Positions 24,203 to 31,692 of a stretch of DNA of 36,597 nt are shown in pieces. Source of the DNA: Planctomycetota bacterium (lineage in GTDB: Bacteria; Planctomycetota; UBA1135; UBA2386); contig JALORC010000076.1 in the NCBI GenBank assembly GCA_025459175.1, positions 1-36,597 on the forward strand, read 5' to 3'. Both the position numbers and the translations under genes were made by a program. The notes beneath the pieces are model-generated. The model saw nothing but the letters and a program-made list of their open reading frames with translations. It ran no database searches and had not been told where the DNA came from. Position 1 is the first letter of the stretch; every line of letters starts with the position of its first letter.

Positions 24203-25417
24203 ATGGCCGTCCCCAACCCCGAAGACGAACTGACGCGGCTCGGCAAGCTGCTCGGCAAGGCGCCGGGCGGTGGCCTGCCGCCGCTGCTGGTGCTGACCGG
24301 GGGCAACGACTTCTTCCGCGCCGAGGCGATGGACAAGGTGCTCGCCGTGGTGCCGAAGGACGCCGAACTGCGCGTCGTCGATGCCGGCGACGAACGCGGC
24401 GGCGGCGGGGGTGGTGACGAGGACGGCGACGACGACGGCGAGGCCGGCGACGCCGCGACCGACGGTGCCCTCGGTCTTGCCGCGTGTCCGGAGCTGCAGG
24501 ACCTGCGCGGTGGCGGCTTGTTCGCCCGCACCGCGACGGTCGCCGTGCGCCGCGGCAGCGGATGGTGGAAGAAGCACTGCGCGACGGTGTCGGCGCTGCT
24601 GCCGAAGTTCGGCAAGGGCTGCGCGCTGGTGCTCGAGGCCAGCAAGCTCGACAAACGCAAGAAGGTCGCTCAGACGCTGCTGAAATCGCTCGCCGATGCC
24701 GGCGCGCTGTTCGAGTTCCGCGAGCTCTACGACCTGCCCTACGACCGGTCGCGCAGCCCGATGGAGGGCGAGCTGTGCAAGTGGCTGCTCGGTCGCGCCC
24801 AGCGCCTGCAGGTGCCGTTGGCGCCGGACGCGGCCTGGCTGCTCGTCATGCAGGTCGGCAAGCAACCGGCTGAACTGCTGGCCGAGGTCGGGCGATTGCG
24901 CGATCGCCTCGGGGCGGAGCCGGGGCGCAAGCCGCTGACGCCGGCCGACCTGCGCGGGCAGCTGACGACGAGTTTCGAGTCGACACCGTTCGAGCTCGCC
25001 GATGCGGTGCTCGGTGGCGATCGCCGCGCGGCCTACCGCTCGGTGCGCGCCATGTTCGACCGCGGCGTGCGCAGCAAGGACGGCAAGGCGATGGATCCTG
25101 GTGGGCTGCTGCCGTTCACGACCAGCTGGCTGTTCCAACAGCTGGCGACCGCGTTCGAGGGGCGGCAGGTGTTGGACGCCGGCTGCTCGCCGCGCGATCT
25201 GCCGGCGCGGGTCGGGGTGCGCCAGTTCGCCGAACGGTTCGTCGAGCAGGTGCAGCGATACGACCAGCGGCGGCTGCGGCGCGGTCTGTTGGCGTTGCAC
25301 AGCTGCCAGCGCGCGAGCCGCAGCTCCGGCGAGGACCCCGATGCGCTGCTGGAGCGGTTCTTGTCCCAGTGGTTCGATGGAGCGCCGATCCCGACCGCCG
25401 AGGACCTCGAACTGTGA
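24203..25417 (+). CDS. holA: DNA polymerase III delta subunit
   Basis: 404 residues. The delta subunit belongs to the clamp-loader complex that places the beta clamp on DNA. The N-terminal part shows LVLTGGNDFFRAEAMDKVL, as in HolA. FELADAVLGGDRRAAYRSVRAMF and LLPFTTSWLFQQLATAFEG are typical HolA C-terminal helices. QQL near the latter and the final DPDALLERFLSQW fit the family. An unusual Gly/Asp/Glu-rich insertion (about residues 63-87) interrupts the N-terminal domain. The gene follows mqnP by four bases and overlaps mutL by GTGA. The family is divergent in sequence, so assignment relies on the overall pattern. Confidence 0.8.
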   Translation: MAVPNPEDELTRLGKLLGKAPGGGLPPLLVLTGGNDFFRAEAMDKVLAVVPKDAELRVVDAGDERGGGGGGDEDGDDDGEAGDAATDGALGLAACPELQDLRGGGLFARTATVAVRRGSGWWKKHCATVSALLPKFGKGCALVLEASKLDKRKKVAQTLLKSLADAGALFEFRELYDLPYDRSRSPMEGELCKWLLGRAQRLQVPLAPDAAWLLVMQVGKQPAELLAEVGRLRDRLGAEPGRKPLTPADLRGQLTTSFESTPFELADAVLGGDRRAAYRSVRAMFDRGVRSKDGKAMDPGGLLPFTTSWLFQQLATAFEGRQVLDAGCSPRDLPARVGVRQFAERFVEQVQRYDQRRLRRGLLALHSCQRASRSSGEDPDALLERFLSQWFDGAPIPTAEDLEL

Positions 25418-27252
25418 TCAAGAAGCTGCCACCCGCCGTCGTCAACCAGATCGCCGCCGGTGAGGTCGTCGAACGACCGTCGTCGGTGGTCAAGGAGCTG
25501 GTCGAGAACTCGCTCGACGCCGGCGCGCAGCGGATCCGGGTCGAGATCAAGCAGGGCGGCGCCGAGTCGATCCTGATCGGCGACGACGGCGACGGCTTCC
25601 TGCCCGAGGACCTGCCGCTGGCGTTCGCCAGCCACGCCACCAGCAAACTGGCCGATGTCGCCGATCTCGACCACATCGGCAGCCTCGGCTTCCGCGGCGA
25701 GGCACTGGCCTCGATCGGCGCGGTGTCGCGCGCGCGCATCCAGAGCCGCCGGCGCGGCGCCCGCGAGGGGTGGGAGATCCGCTGCGACGGTGGCATCGAG
25801 ACCGCGCCGATGCCGACCGGCTGCCCCGAAGGCACCCGGCTCGAGGTGCGCGACCTGTTCTTCAACGTGCCGGCGCGGCGCCGCTTCCTGAAAGCGGCCC
25901 ACGCCGAGCGCGCGCGCATCCAGGAGCTGATCGCCGAACTGTCGCTGGCGCGCCTCGACGTCGACTTCACGTTCGTCGCCGACGAACGCGAACTGCTGCG
26001 GTTGCCGCGCGGCGAGACGCTGGCGCAGCGGTTCGCGCGCTGCTTCGGCGAGGAACTCGCGCGCGGGCTGCTGCCGGTGGCGCGCACGTTCGACGGGCTG
26101 TCGGTCGACGGCGTGATCGGCGAGCCCGATCTGGCGCGGCGCGACGGCAAGCTCGAGCTGATGTTCGTCAACGGTCGGCTGGCGCGTGAGAGCAGCGCGC
26201 TGCACTCGGTGCGGCAGGCGTTCCGTGAGTACCTGATGGGCGGACGGTTCCCGATCTATGCGCTGCAGGTGTCGCTGCCGCCCGATCAGGTCGACGTGAA
26301 CGTGCACCCGCGCAAGGCCGAGGTGCGGTTCGTCGAGCCGCGCAAGATCGCCGGTTGCCTGCACGAGACCGTGCGCGCGGCACTGCAGGGGCGGGTCGGT
26401 CTGGGCGCCAGCGACGGTGGGGTGGTTGCCGCCCCCGAACTGCCGCGCGCCCGCTCGGGGTTCCCGGCGCTGCCGCCGGGCCTGTTCGGCGATGCGGTGC
26501 CCGCGCTCGAACCGCCGTCGCCGCGGCTCGCGGCGGCCGCGCCGAAGGAGCCGTCGCTGCCGTTCGTCGCGGCCGAGCCGGTCCGACGCGAACAGGCGCC
26601 ACTGGCGCTGCCCGAGCGCCGCGCCCTTGCCGACGCCGTGCGCGAACGGCCGGATGCGCGCCCGAACCCGTTCCGCCGCGCTTCGGGCCGCTACCTGCAG
26701 GTGATGGACCTGTATCTGCTGCTCGAGAGCCCGGACGGCCTGCTGGTCGTCGACCAGCACGCACTGCACGAGCGCGTCGTCTACGAGCAGTTGCGCGCCC
26801 AGCACGCGGCGCGCGCGGTGCAGGTGCAGCGGCTGCTGGTGCCGGTCGTCGTCGAGGTGCAACCGCGGGAGCAGGCGTGGCTCGAATCGGTGCGTGAGCA
26901 GCTGGCCGCCGAGGGGCTGCTGGTCGACTCGTTCGGCCCGCGCTCGGTCGCCGTGCAAGGCGTGCCGGCGGTGCTCGCGAAGGTCGACCCGCACAAGTTG
27001 TTGCGGGCGATGCTGGTCGACGATGCCGCCGACGACGCGACCCCCCTGCGCGACCACATCGCCGAGCGGTTCCATTCGATGGCGTGCCGGTCGGCGATCA
27101 TGAGCGGCGATCGGCTCGAGGACCGCGAGATCCAGGCGCTGCTGGCTGCGGCGGCCGGTTTGGAGCACCCGCACAACTGCCCACACGGGCGTCCGACGGT
27201 GCTGACGTTCTCGACCGCGGAGCTCGAGCGCTACTTCCGCCGCCGCTGCTGA
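25414..27252 (+). CDS. mutL: DNA mismatch repair protein MutL (endonuclease type)
   Basis: 612 residues, GTG start overlapping holA. The GHKL ATPase motifs are visible: NQIAAGEVVERP, Glu31 in ELVENSLDAGA, GDDGDGF (Asp where most have Asn in DNGxG) and GFRGEALASI. VNVHPRKAEVRF marks the end of the N-terminal transducer region. A Pro/Ala-rich linker runs from about 330 to 425. The C-terminal domain has DQHALHERVVYE (from Asp447), ACRSAIMSGDRL and CPHGRP (Cys589-Pro594), the metal-binding set of nicking MutL proteins, as in organisms without MutH. It coordinates strand-directed mismatch repair after MutS. It converges with the gene at 27275, 22 bases away. Confidence 0.96.
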   Translation: MIKKLPPAVVNQIAAGEVVERPSSVVKELVENSLDAGAQRIRVEIKQGGAESILIGDDGDGFLPEDLPLAFASHATSKLADVADLDHIGSLGFRGEALASIGAVSRARIQSRRRGAREGWEIRCDGGIETAPMPTGCPEGTRLEVRDLFFNVPARRRFLKAAHAERARIQELIAELSLARLDVDFTFVADERELLRLPRGETLAQRFARCFGEELARGLLPVARTFDGLSVDGVIGEPDLARRDGKLELMFVNGRLARESSALHSVRQAFREYLMGGRFPIYALQVSLPPDQVDVNVHPRKAEVRFVEPRKIAGCLHETVRAALQGRVGLGASDGGVVAAPELPRARSGFPALPPGLFGDAVPALEPPSPRLAAAAPKEPSLPFVAAEPVRREQAPLALPERRALADAVRERPDARPNPFRRASGRYLQVMDLYLLLESPDGLLVVDQHALHERVVYEQLRAQHAARAVQVQRLLVPVVVEVQPREQAWLESVREQLAAEGLLVDSFGPRSVAVQGVPAVLAKVDPHKLLRAMLVDDAADDATPLRDHIAERFHSMACRSAIMSGDRLEDREIQALLAAAAGLEHPHNCPHGRPTVLTFSTAELERYFRRRC

Positions 27253-27274
27253 TACCGTCGGGCTGGCGGCGCGG

Positions 27275-28180
27275 TCAGGACTTGCGGTCGAAGTCGGCGG
27301 CGAGCAGCGCCGGCCGCAGCTCCAGCTGGTGCAGCACGGCGCGCGACTTCAGCCGCAGCCCCGCACCGTCTCGCAGCAGGTGCTTGAGTTCGCGCGGCAC
27401 CAGCAGGCCGTCGCGTTCGTGCAGGTCGAGCAGCAGCACCCGCTCGGTCCGGGTGGGGTCGGCGGCGCCGCCGACCAGCGGCGACACCTCGACCGCCAGC
27501 AGCTGGTGGCTCGCCTTGGTGACGTAGACCCTGGCTCGCACCGGCAGGTCCTGACCCGCTTGTAGCAGCGGGAACGACTCGAGGTCGCCGTCGACGACCG
27601 TGCACTCGACCGTGTTGCCGCGTTCGATCGTCAGCGCTTCGTCCCGCACCGGGCTCGCTTGTCGCAGGCCGCGCAGCACGGCGCCGGGCGACAGGAAGCG
27701 GATCAGCTGGCGCGCGAGGTTGGTGTTGCGCTCCAAGGCCTTCAAGTCCTCGGCGAACTCCGCGCCGAGATCGCGCGGTTGCCCCTGATACAGCTGCCAG
27801 GGGCCGGTCCGATCCCGTCCGATCACCACTGGGGTCCCGGCGCGTCGCACTTCGTAGCGGATCAGTGGCACCACCTTGTCGCTGCGTGGTCGGCTCCATT
27901 CGAGGAACTGCACCTGCAGGTCGGCCTGACCACGATCTTCGGCCGCGGCATCGAGGACGTGCAGTTCGAGGCTGGTGCGGAACGCGACCACCGGCGGCAC
28001 GGGGCCACGCGGCCGATGGGCGTCGTCGACCTTCCGCGCCAGCGCTTCGAGGTCCGCCGCGATCGCCGCGATCGCTGTCGCCGGCGCTGGCGCCGCAGGT
28101 GCGGCGGGCGCGGCGGCCTCGGGCTGTTGGGCCGCGGCCACGGCGGCGAGAAGGAGGATGGCGACGGCGGACTTCAGCAT
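27275..28180 (-). CDS. Secreted protein of unknown function
   Basis: 301 residues. A signal peptide (MLKSAVAILLLAAVAAAQ) is followed by an Ala/Pro-rich low-complexity stretch to about residue 40, then a soluble domain with VAFRTSLELHVLD, QADLQVQFLEW, IRYEVRRAG and VRARVYVTKASHQLLAVEV. The regular beta-strand pattern resembles outer-membrane lipoprotein carrier (LolA-like) folds, but similarity is too weak to name it. It is probably periplasmic. It is divergent from the membrane protein at 28365 and convergent with mutL. I do not recognise a family. Confidence 0.7.
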   Translation of the reverse strand: MLKSAVAILLLAAVAAAQQPEAAAPAAPAAPAPATAIAAIAADLEALARKVDDAHRPRGPVPPVVAFRTSLELHVLDAAAEDRGQADLQVQFLEWSRPRSDKVVPLIRYEVRRAGTPVVIGRDRTGPWQLYQGQPRDLGAEFAEDLKALERNTNLARQLIRFLSPGAVLRGLRQASPVRDEALTIERGNTVECTVVDGDLESFPLLQAGQDLPVRARVYVTKASHQLLAVEVSPLVGGAADPTRTERVLLLDLHERDGLLVPRELKHLLRDGAGLRLKSRAVLHQLELRPALLAADFDRKS

Positions 28181-28364
28181 GCGGAGAGAGCGGCAGCGGG
28201 TGCGCGGATGTGCTGCCTTGGCTGCCGCTCAGCGTAGCGCGGCGGGCGTGGCGCCGGAATCGCGCGGCCCGGTTCGCATCGATGCCACCGCCGCCTCCGG
28301 TGCCGGTCCCGACCCGGGGCTGGGTGGCTCAAGCGCGGGCCGCGGGGAAGTCGATGGCTGCGGG

Positions 28365-29168
28365 ATGCTGCGCCTGCTCATGCTGCTGCTCGGTTGTCTG
28401 TTGGCATCGGCCGGGCGCGCCCAGGAGCGCCATGCCCAGGTCGAGCTGGACAGCGGCGAGATCCTGGTCGGTCGGGTGTTGGCGATGGACCTCGCCACGC
28501 TGCAGATCGAGGTCGGCACCGAAGTGCGAACGTTGAGCGCCGGCAGCATCAAGACCTGCCGGTTCGAGACCACGACGGTGCCGGCCGAAGGGGTCGGCGA
28601 TTCGCTGCCGGTCCGCGCCGAGTCGCCGGCTCCAGCGGTCGCCGAGACCTCGAAGCCGGCGCCGCGCATCACCTGGAGCGGGCCGTTGCCCGATCCGGTC
28701 GACCCCGAGGCCGCGGAAACGGTGCCGATCGACCTGCGGCATCGTTCGCTGTGGCGCGCGCGGCTCGAAGCGATCGACGAGGCGTATCCTTGGCTGTCGC
28801 CGACGGTGCCGAGCCAGTGGATCAGTCTCGGCCTGTTGCTGGCGGTGTCGATGAGTCTGGTGGTCTACCTGTCGGTCCGCGTCGCCGGTGCGGAAGGTGC
28901 CGGGCTCGGCGCCAGCCTCGTGCTGGCACTGTGGTACCTCGTCACCACCGTGGTGCAGGTCGCGACGGTCTCCGTCAACGACGCCTCGGTGACGCTGATG
29001 CTGCTCGCCAATCCTGCGTTCGCGCTGTTCGGCATGTCGGCGATGTTCGGGCTACCGCGCAGCGGCGCCGTCATCGCCTACGCGATCCAGCTCGGCTTCC
29101 TCGTGCTCGGCTACGGGGTGCTCGAGTTGATCAACTCGCTGCTGGCCTCGATCGGCGCGACTGCCTGA
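28365..29168 (+). CDS. Membrane protein with N-terminal SH3/Sm-like exported domain, unknown function
   Basis: 267 residues from the ATG at 28365, which opens a signal peptide (MLRLLMLLLGCLLASAGRAQ). The short segment AQVELDSGEILVGRVLAMDLATLQIEVGT and GSIKTCRF resembles the small beta domain common in planctomycete exported proteins. A Pro-rich linker follows (about 75-125), then four predicted membrane helices (about 152-170, 178-203, 206-228, 236-258). No catalytic motif was seen. It is divergent from the secreted protein at 27275. The frame is open far upstream, but those codons look noncoding. Confidence 0.7.
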   Translation: MLRLLMLLLGCLLASAGRAQERHAQVELDSGEILVGRVLAMDLATLQIEVGTEVRTLSAGSIKTCRFETTTVPAEGVGDSLPVRAESPAPAVAETSKPAPRITWSGPLPDPVDPEAAETVPIDLRHRSLWRARLEAIDEAYPWLSPTVPSQWISLGLLLAVSMSLVVYLSVRVAGAEGAGLGASLVLALWYLVTTVVQVATVSVNDASVTLMLLANPAFALFGMSAMFGLPRSGAVIAYAIQLGFLVLGYGVLELINSLLASIGATA

Positions 29169-29201
29169 GGCCGGGACCCGGGGCGCGTGGGTGGGAAGAT
29201 G

Positions 29202-29268
29202 CCGACCCGAGGCAACGGTCGCCTCTCTCTCACGCATTCCATCCCTGGAGTGCGTGGCCTCGGGTCGG
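29202..29268. other. Long bulged hairpin, possible structured RNA or terminator
   Basis: Outer arms CCGACCCGAGGC (29202-29213) and GCCTCGGGTCGG (29257-29268) are perfect over 12 bases. Inner arms CACGCATTCCA (29231-29241) and TGGAGTGCGTG (29246-29256) pair over 11 bases with one G-U, around a TCCC loop. The two stems abut on the 3' side and are separated by a 17-base CT-rich bulge (29214-29230) on the 5' side. It starts 34 bases after the stop of the membrane protein gene. Confidence 0.6.
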
Positions 29269-29362
29269 TGACTGCCTGGATCCAACTTGCGTGCCAGAGT
29301 CCGGCGCGGGGACTCCGTGGCGGTTCCGAGGTCGGTGCCGTGGATCCGTTGCGAGCCCGTAA

Positions 29363-29382
29363 CAGCAAGCCCGGGCTTGCTG
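29363..29382. repeat. Perfect 20-base palindrome upstream of the thioredoxin-TPR gene
   Basis: Half-site CAGCAAGCCC is followed directly by its reverse complement GGGCTTGCTG. It lies 39 bases before the ATG at 29422. It could be an operator for a dimeric regulator or form a hairpin in the leader. A smaller GAGTCC/GGACTC inverted repeat lies at 29297-29315. Confidence 0.6.
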
Positions 29383-29421
29383 CATTGACGCCGGCCCTCG
29401 GCGCTCCTACAGACGGCACCC

Positions 29422-30204
29422 ATGTCCGGTCCCCACGTTCGCGAGATCTCCGCCGCCACGTTCCAGAAGGACGTCGTCGAGCAGTCGATGACCGTTCCGG
29501 TGTTGCTGGACTTCTGGGCCGCCTGGTGCGGTCCCTGCCGCCAGTTGGGCCCAGTTCTCGAGCGGTTGGCGGCCAGCTACCAGGGGGCGTTCGTGCTCGG
29601 CAAGGTCGACTCCGACCGTGAGCAGGACCTCGCCTACGCGTTCGGCGTGCAGGGCATCCCGTTCTGCGTGCTGATCGACGGCGGCCGGCCGGTCGACGCC
29701 TTCAACGGCGCGTTGCCCGAGGCCGAGATCAAGAAGTTCTTGCAGCGCAACGGGGTCGAACCGCTGGTGCTGGAGCCGGAGCCGCCGGCCGCGGCGGTGG
29801 CTCCGCCGGTGGACCCGAACAGTCCGCCCGCGCGTCTCGCCCGAGCTCGTGCCGCCGCCGCCGCTGCGGATGCCGCGGCCGTGCGGCTGGCCCTCGACGG
29901 TATGCCCGAGGAGGCACCCGAACACGACGCCGCGCAGCGTTTGCTGGTCGGCATCGAGTGGCTCGACGCGAAACTCGATGCCGGCGCCGGCGCGGCGGAG
30001 CGTGAACTGCTCGCCGCGCGGCAGTTGCTTGCCGAGGGCGACATCGATCGCGCGATGGAGCGCCTGCTCGCCTCGGTGGCCGCCGACCGCACCTGCCGCG
30101 GCGGTCTCGCCCGCAAGGCGATGTTGCTGTGCTTCGCCGTGGTCGGCGAGGAACAGGAAGCGCTGGACGACTACCGCCGCAAGCTGGCGACGCTGCTGTA
30201 CTGA
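29422..30204 (+). CDS. Thioredoxin-domain protein with TPR tail (CnoX/YbbN-like)
   Basis: 260 residues. The N-terminal thioredoxin fold (about 5-112) has the active site WCGPC (Cys36, Cys39), preceded by VPVLLDFWAAW, and the cis-Pro in GVQGIPFCVLIDGG. After an acidic/Pro-rich linker (about 115-135) come helical TPR-like repeats (about 135-260), including ELLAARQLLAEGDIDRAMERLLASV and the final EEQEALDDYRRKLATLLY. The arrangement matches CnoX (YbbN) chaperedoxin, which protects proteins from oxidative aggregation and hands them to chaperones. E. coli CnoX has SxxC-type residues; this one has a canonical redox pair, so it may also act as a reductase. Cytoplasmic, no signal peptide. It converges with the response regulator. 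Confidence 0.88.
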   Translation: MSGPHVREISAATFQKDVVEQSMTVPVLLDFWAAWCGPCRQLGPVLERLAASYQGAFVLGKVDSDREQDLAYAFGVQGIPFCVLIDGGRPVDAFNGALPEAEIKKFLQRNGVEPLVLEPEPPAAAVAPPVDPNSPPARLARARAAAAAADAAAVRLALDGMPEEAPEHDAAQRLLVGIEWLDAKLDAGAGAAERELLAARQLLAEGDIDRAMERLLASVAADRTCRGGLARKAMLLCFAVVGEEQEALDDYRRKLATLLY

Positions 30205-30226
30205 GGCGCTGATCCGCCGCGGTGCA

Positions 30227-30889
30227 TCAGGCCCGCACGGCGACGTGCATGCGCACCAGCTCGGCCAGCGAACGGGCCTGCGTCTTGCGCATCACGTTGG
30301 CGCGGTGCACCTCGACGGTCTTCGGGCTGAGCCCGAGCTTGGCGGCGACTTCCTTGTTGGCCGCGCCTTGCACGATCTCCTCCATGACCTCGTTCTCGCG
30401 CGGCGTCAACGCCGAGAAACGGCGTTCGAGCTGATCGTGTTCCGAGCCGGCGCGACGGTTGCGGCTGTCCAGCTCGATCGCCCGTTCGATCGTCGACAGC
30501 ATCTCGAGCGGCTCGAACGGCTTCTCGATGAAGTCGACGCTGCCCAGCTTGAGGGCGCGCACGGCTTCCGAGACCCGGGCCATGCCGCTCATGAACACGA
30601 CCGGCAGCCGGCAGCCGCGGGCCGCCAGGTCCATCAGCAGTTCGATGCCGGTGCGATCGGGCAGCACGAGATCCAGCACGAGGCAGCCCGGGCGTTCGTC
30701 GTCGAGTGACTCCAGCAGGTCGTGGGCCGAGGTGTGGCACTCGACGGCGAAGCCGCCGAGCGGGCCCATCCTGGTGAAAAGTGCTTGGATCGATGGTTCG
30801 TCATCGACCACTCGCACCAGCGGGGTCGAGGCGACCGGCGCGTGGGCCGGTCGCGACGACGAGATCGTCGCAGTCCGCGTCAACAACAT
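30227..30889 (-). CDS. Response regulator, FixJ/NarL type (receiver plus LuxR HTH)
   Basis: 220 residues. ATG 30889 is chosen because GGAG lies nine bases upstream; an in-frame start at 30964 reads through likely leader sequence. The receiver domain (about 23-140) has Asp29/Asp30, the phospho-acceptor Asp73 in LVLDLVLPD, Ser101 and Lys123 in IEKPFEP. The LuxR/GerE helix-turn-helix (about 158-215) has LTPRENEVMEEIVQGAANKEVA and LGLSPKTVEVHRANVM. No histidine kinase is nearby, so it is an orphan regulator; FixJ, StyR or TtrR-like proteins are the closest type. Its target genes are unknown. Confidence 0.9.
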   Translation of the reverse strand: MLLTRTATISSSRPAHAPVASTPLVRVVDDEPSIQALFTRMGPLGGFAVECHTSAHDLLESLDDERPGCLVLDLVLPDRTGIELLMDLAARGCRLPVVFMSGMARVSEAVRALKLGSVDFIEKPFEPLEMLSTIERAIELDSRNRRAGSEHDQLERRFSALTPRENEVMEEIVQGAANKEVAAKLGLSPKTVEVHRANVMRKTQARSLAELVRMHVAVRA

Positions 30890-30977
30890 GGGGTTTCTCT
30901 CCGTCGGGTTCCTGGGCCCGACGCGCAGGCATCGACGGCCGGGCCATCCCGACTTGAGAGCCACTCCGGGAAATCCT

Positions 30978-30999
30978 GGTGAACTCTCCTAGGGTGAAC
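30978..30999. promoter_or_regulatory. Direct heptamer repeat upstream of the response regulator
   Basis: GGTGAAC occurs at 30978-30984 and 30993-30999, 15 bases apart, with a CCTAGG palindrome between them. It lies about 90 bases upstream of the regulator start, so it may be an operator or activator site for this gene. Evidence is the repeat alone. Confidence 0.25.
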
Positions 31000-31022
31000 C
31001 ACGGGCGGGGCAATCCGCCGGT

Positions 31023-31562
31023 TCAGCCGCGGCTCGCGCGCTCGAGATTGGCACGCGCCAGCGGCTCGAGCCGGTGCCCGAACGGCGTGTAGAACAGCCG
31101 GTCGCGCTGCAGCATCGTGGCGAAGAAGGCGCGGCGACCCGCGGCGAAGTCGCCGTCGGGCACGTGCGCATACTCGGCGCGGATCCGTTCGGTGTTGCGG
31201 GCGAACTCCGGCCACGGCAGTGCCAGCGACATCAGGTCGAGATCCAGCACCGCTTCGGCGCCGGGCGCGGTGGGGCGGTGCTGCTTGGTGTCGAGCACGA
31301 TGCGCTGCACGCGTGCGATCTCGGCCGCGGGCCAGCCGGCAGCTGCCAACCGGGTCCCGGCCAGCGCCGCGCTGTCCTCCTCGTTGCTCTTGCTGCGCGG
31401 GTCGTAGATCGCGTCGTGGAACCAGACCGCCATCGTCTGCACGTCGTCGAGCGGGAACTCGCGGCCGGCATGCAGCATCGCCGCCACGTGTTCCAACGAG
31501 TGGTAGTGGCGGTCCGGACGCTGGTAGAGCCGGGTCAGTTCGAGCAGTAGGGCCGTGGTCAT
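31023..31562 (-). CDS. Predicted metal-dependent HD phosphohydrolase
   Basis: 179 residues. HYHSLEHV (His19, His21, His25) and VWFHDAIYDP with the His49-Asp50 pair form the HD metal site, followed by SNEEDSAALA. This is the pattern of the COG4339-like HD family of small phosphohydrolases of unknown substrate. The start at 31562 is used because the HD homology begins a few residues later; the frame stays open upstream to 31805 but overlaps der and looks noncoding. The gene is divergent from der with 130 bases between starts. Cytoplasmic. Confidence 0.85.
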   Translation of the reverse strand: MTTALLLELTRLYQRPDRHYHSLEHVAAMLHAGREFPLDDVQTMAVWFHDAIYDPRSKSNEEDSAALAGTRLAAAGWPAAEIARVQRIVLDTKQHRPTAPGAEAVLDLDLMSLALPWPEFARNTERIRAEYAHVPDGDFAAGRRAFFATMLQRDRLFYTPFGHRLEPLARANLERASRG

Positions 31563-31671
31563 GGGCGGTTCGGGGGCCCAGGCTAGCCCGCGGTGGTGGT
31601 CGCGGTCGACGCCGTGGTCGACGGTGCGGCCGAGTTCGAAGGCGCAGCTGGCCCCGGTGGGAGCGGGCGCG

Positions 31672-31677
31672 TATCGT
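31672..31677 (+). promoter_or_regulatory. Possible -10 element (TATCGT) for der
   Basis: TATCGT ends 15 bases before the GTG at 31693, giving a predicted leader of about nine bases and no Shine-Dalgarno. A -35 is not clear. Confidence 0.25.
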
Positions 31678-31692
31678 GTTTCGCCCCTAACC

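Noticed and set aside
29202..29268. Integron attC site
   Set aside because: The bulged hairpin is reminiscent, but no conserved RYYYAAC/GTTRRRY core sites or integrase are present.
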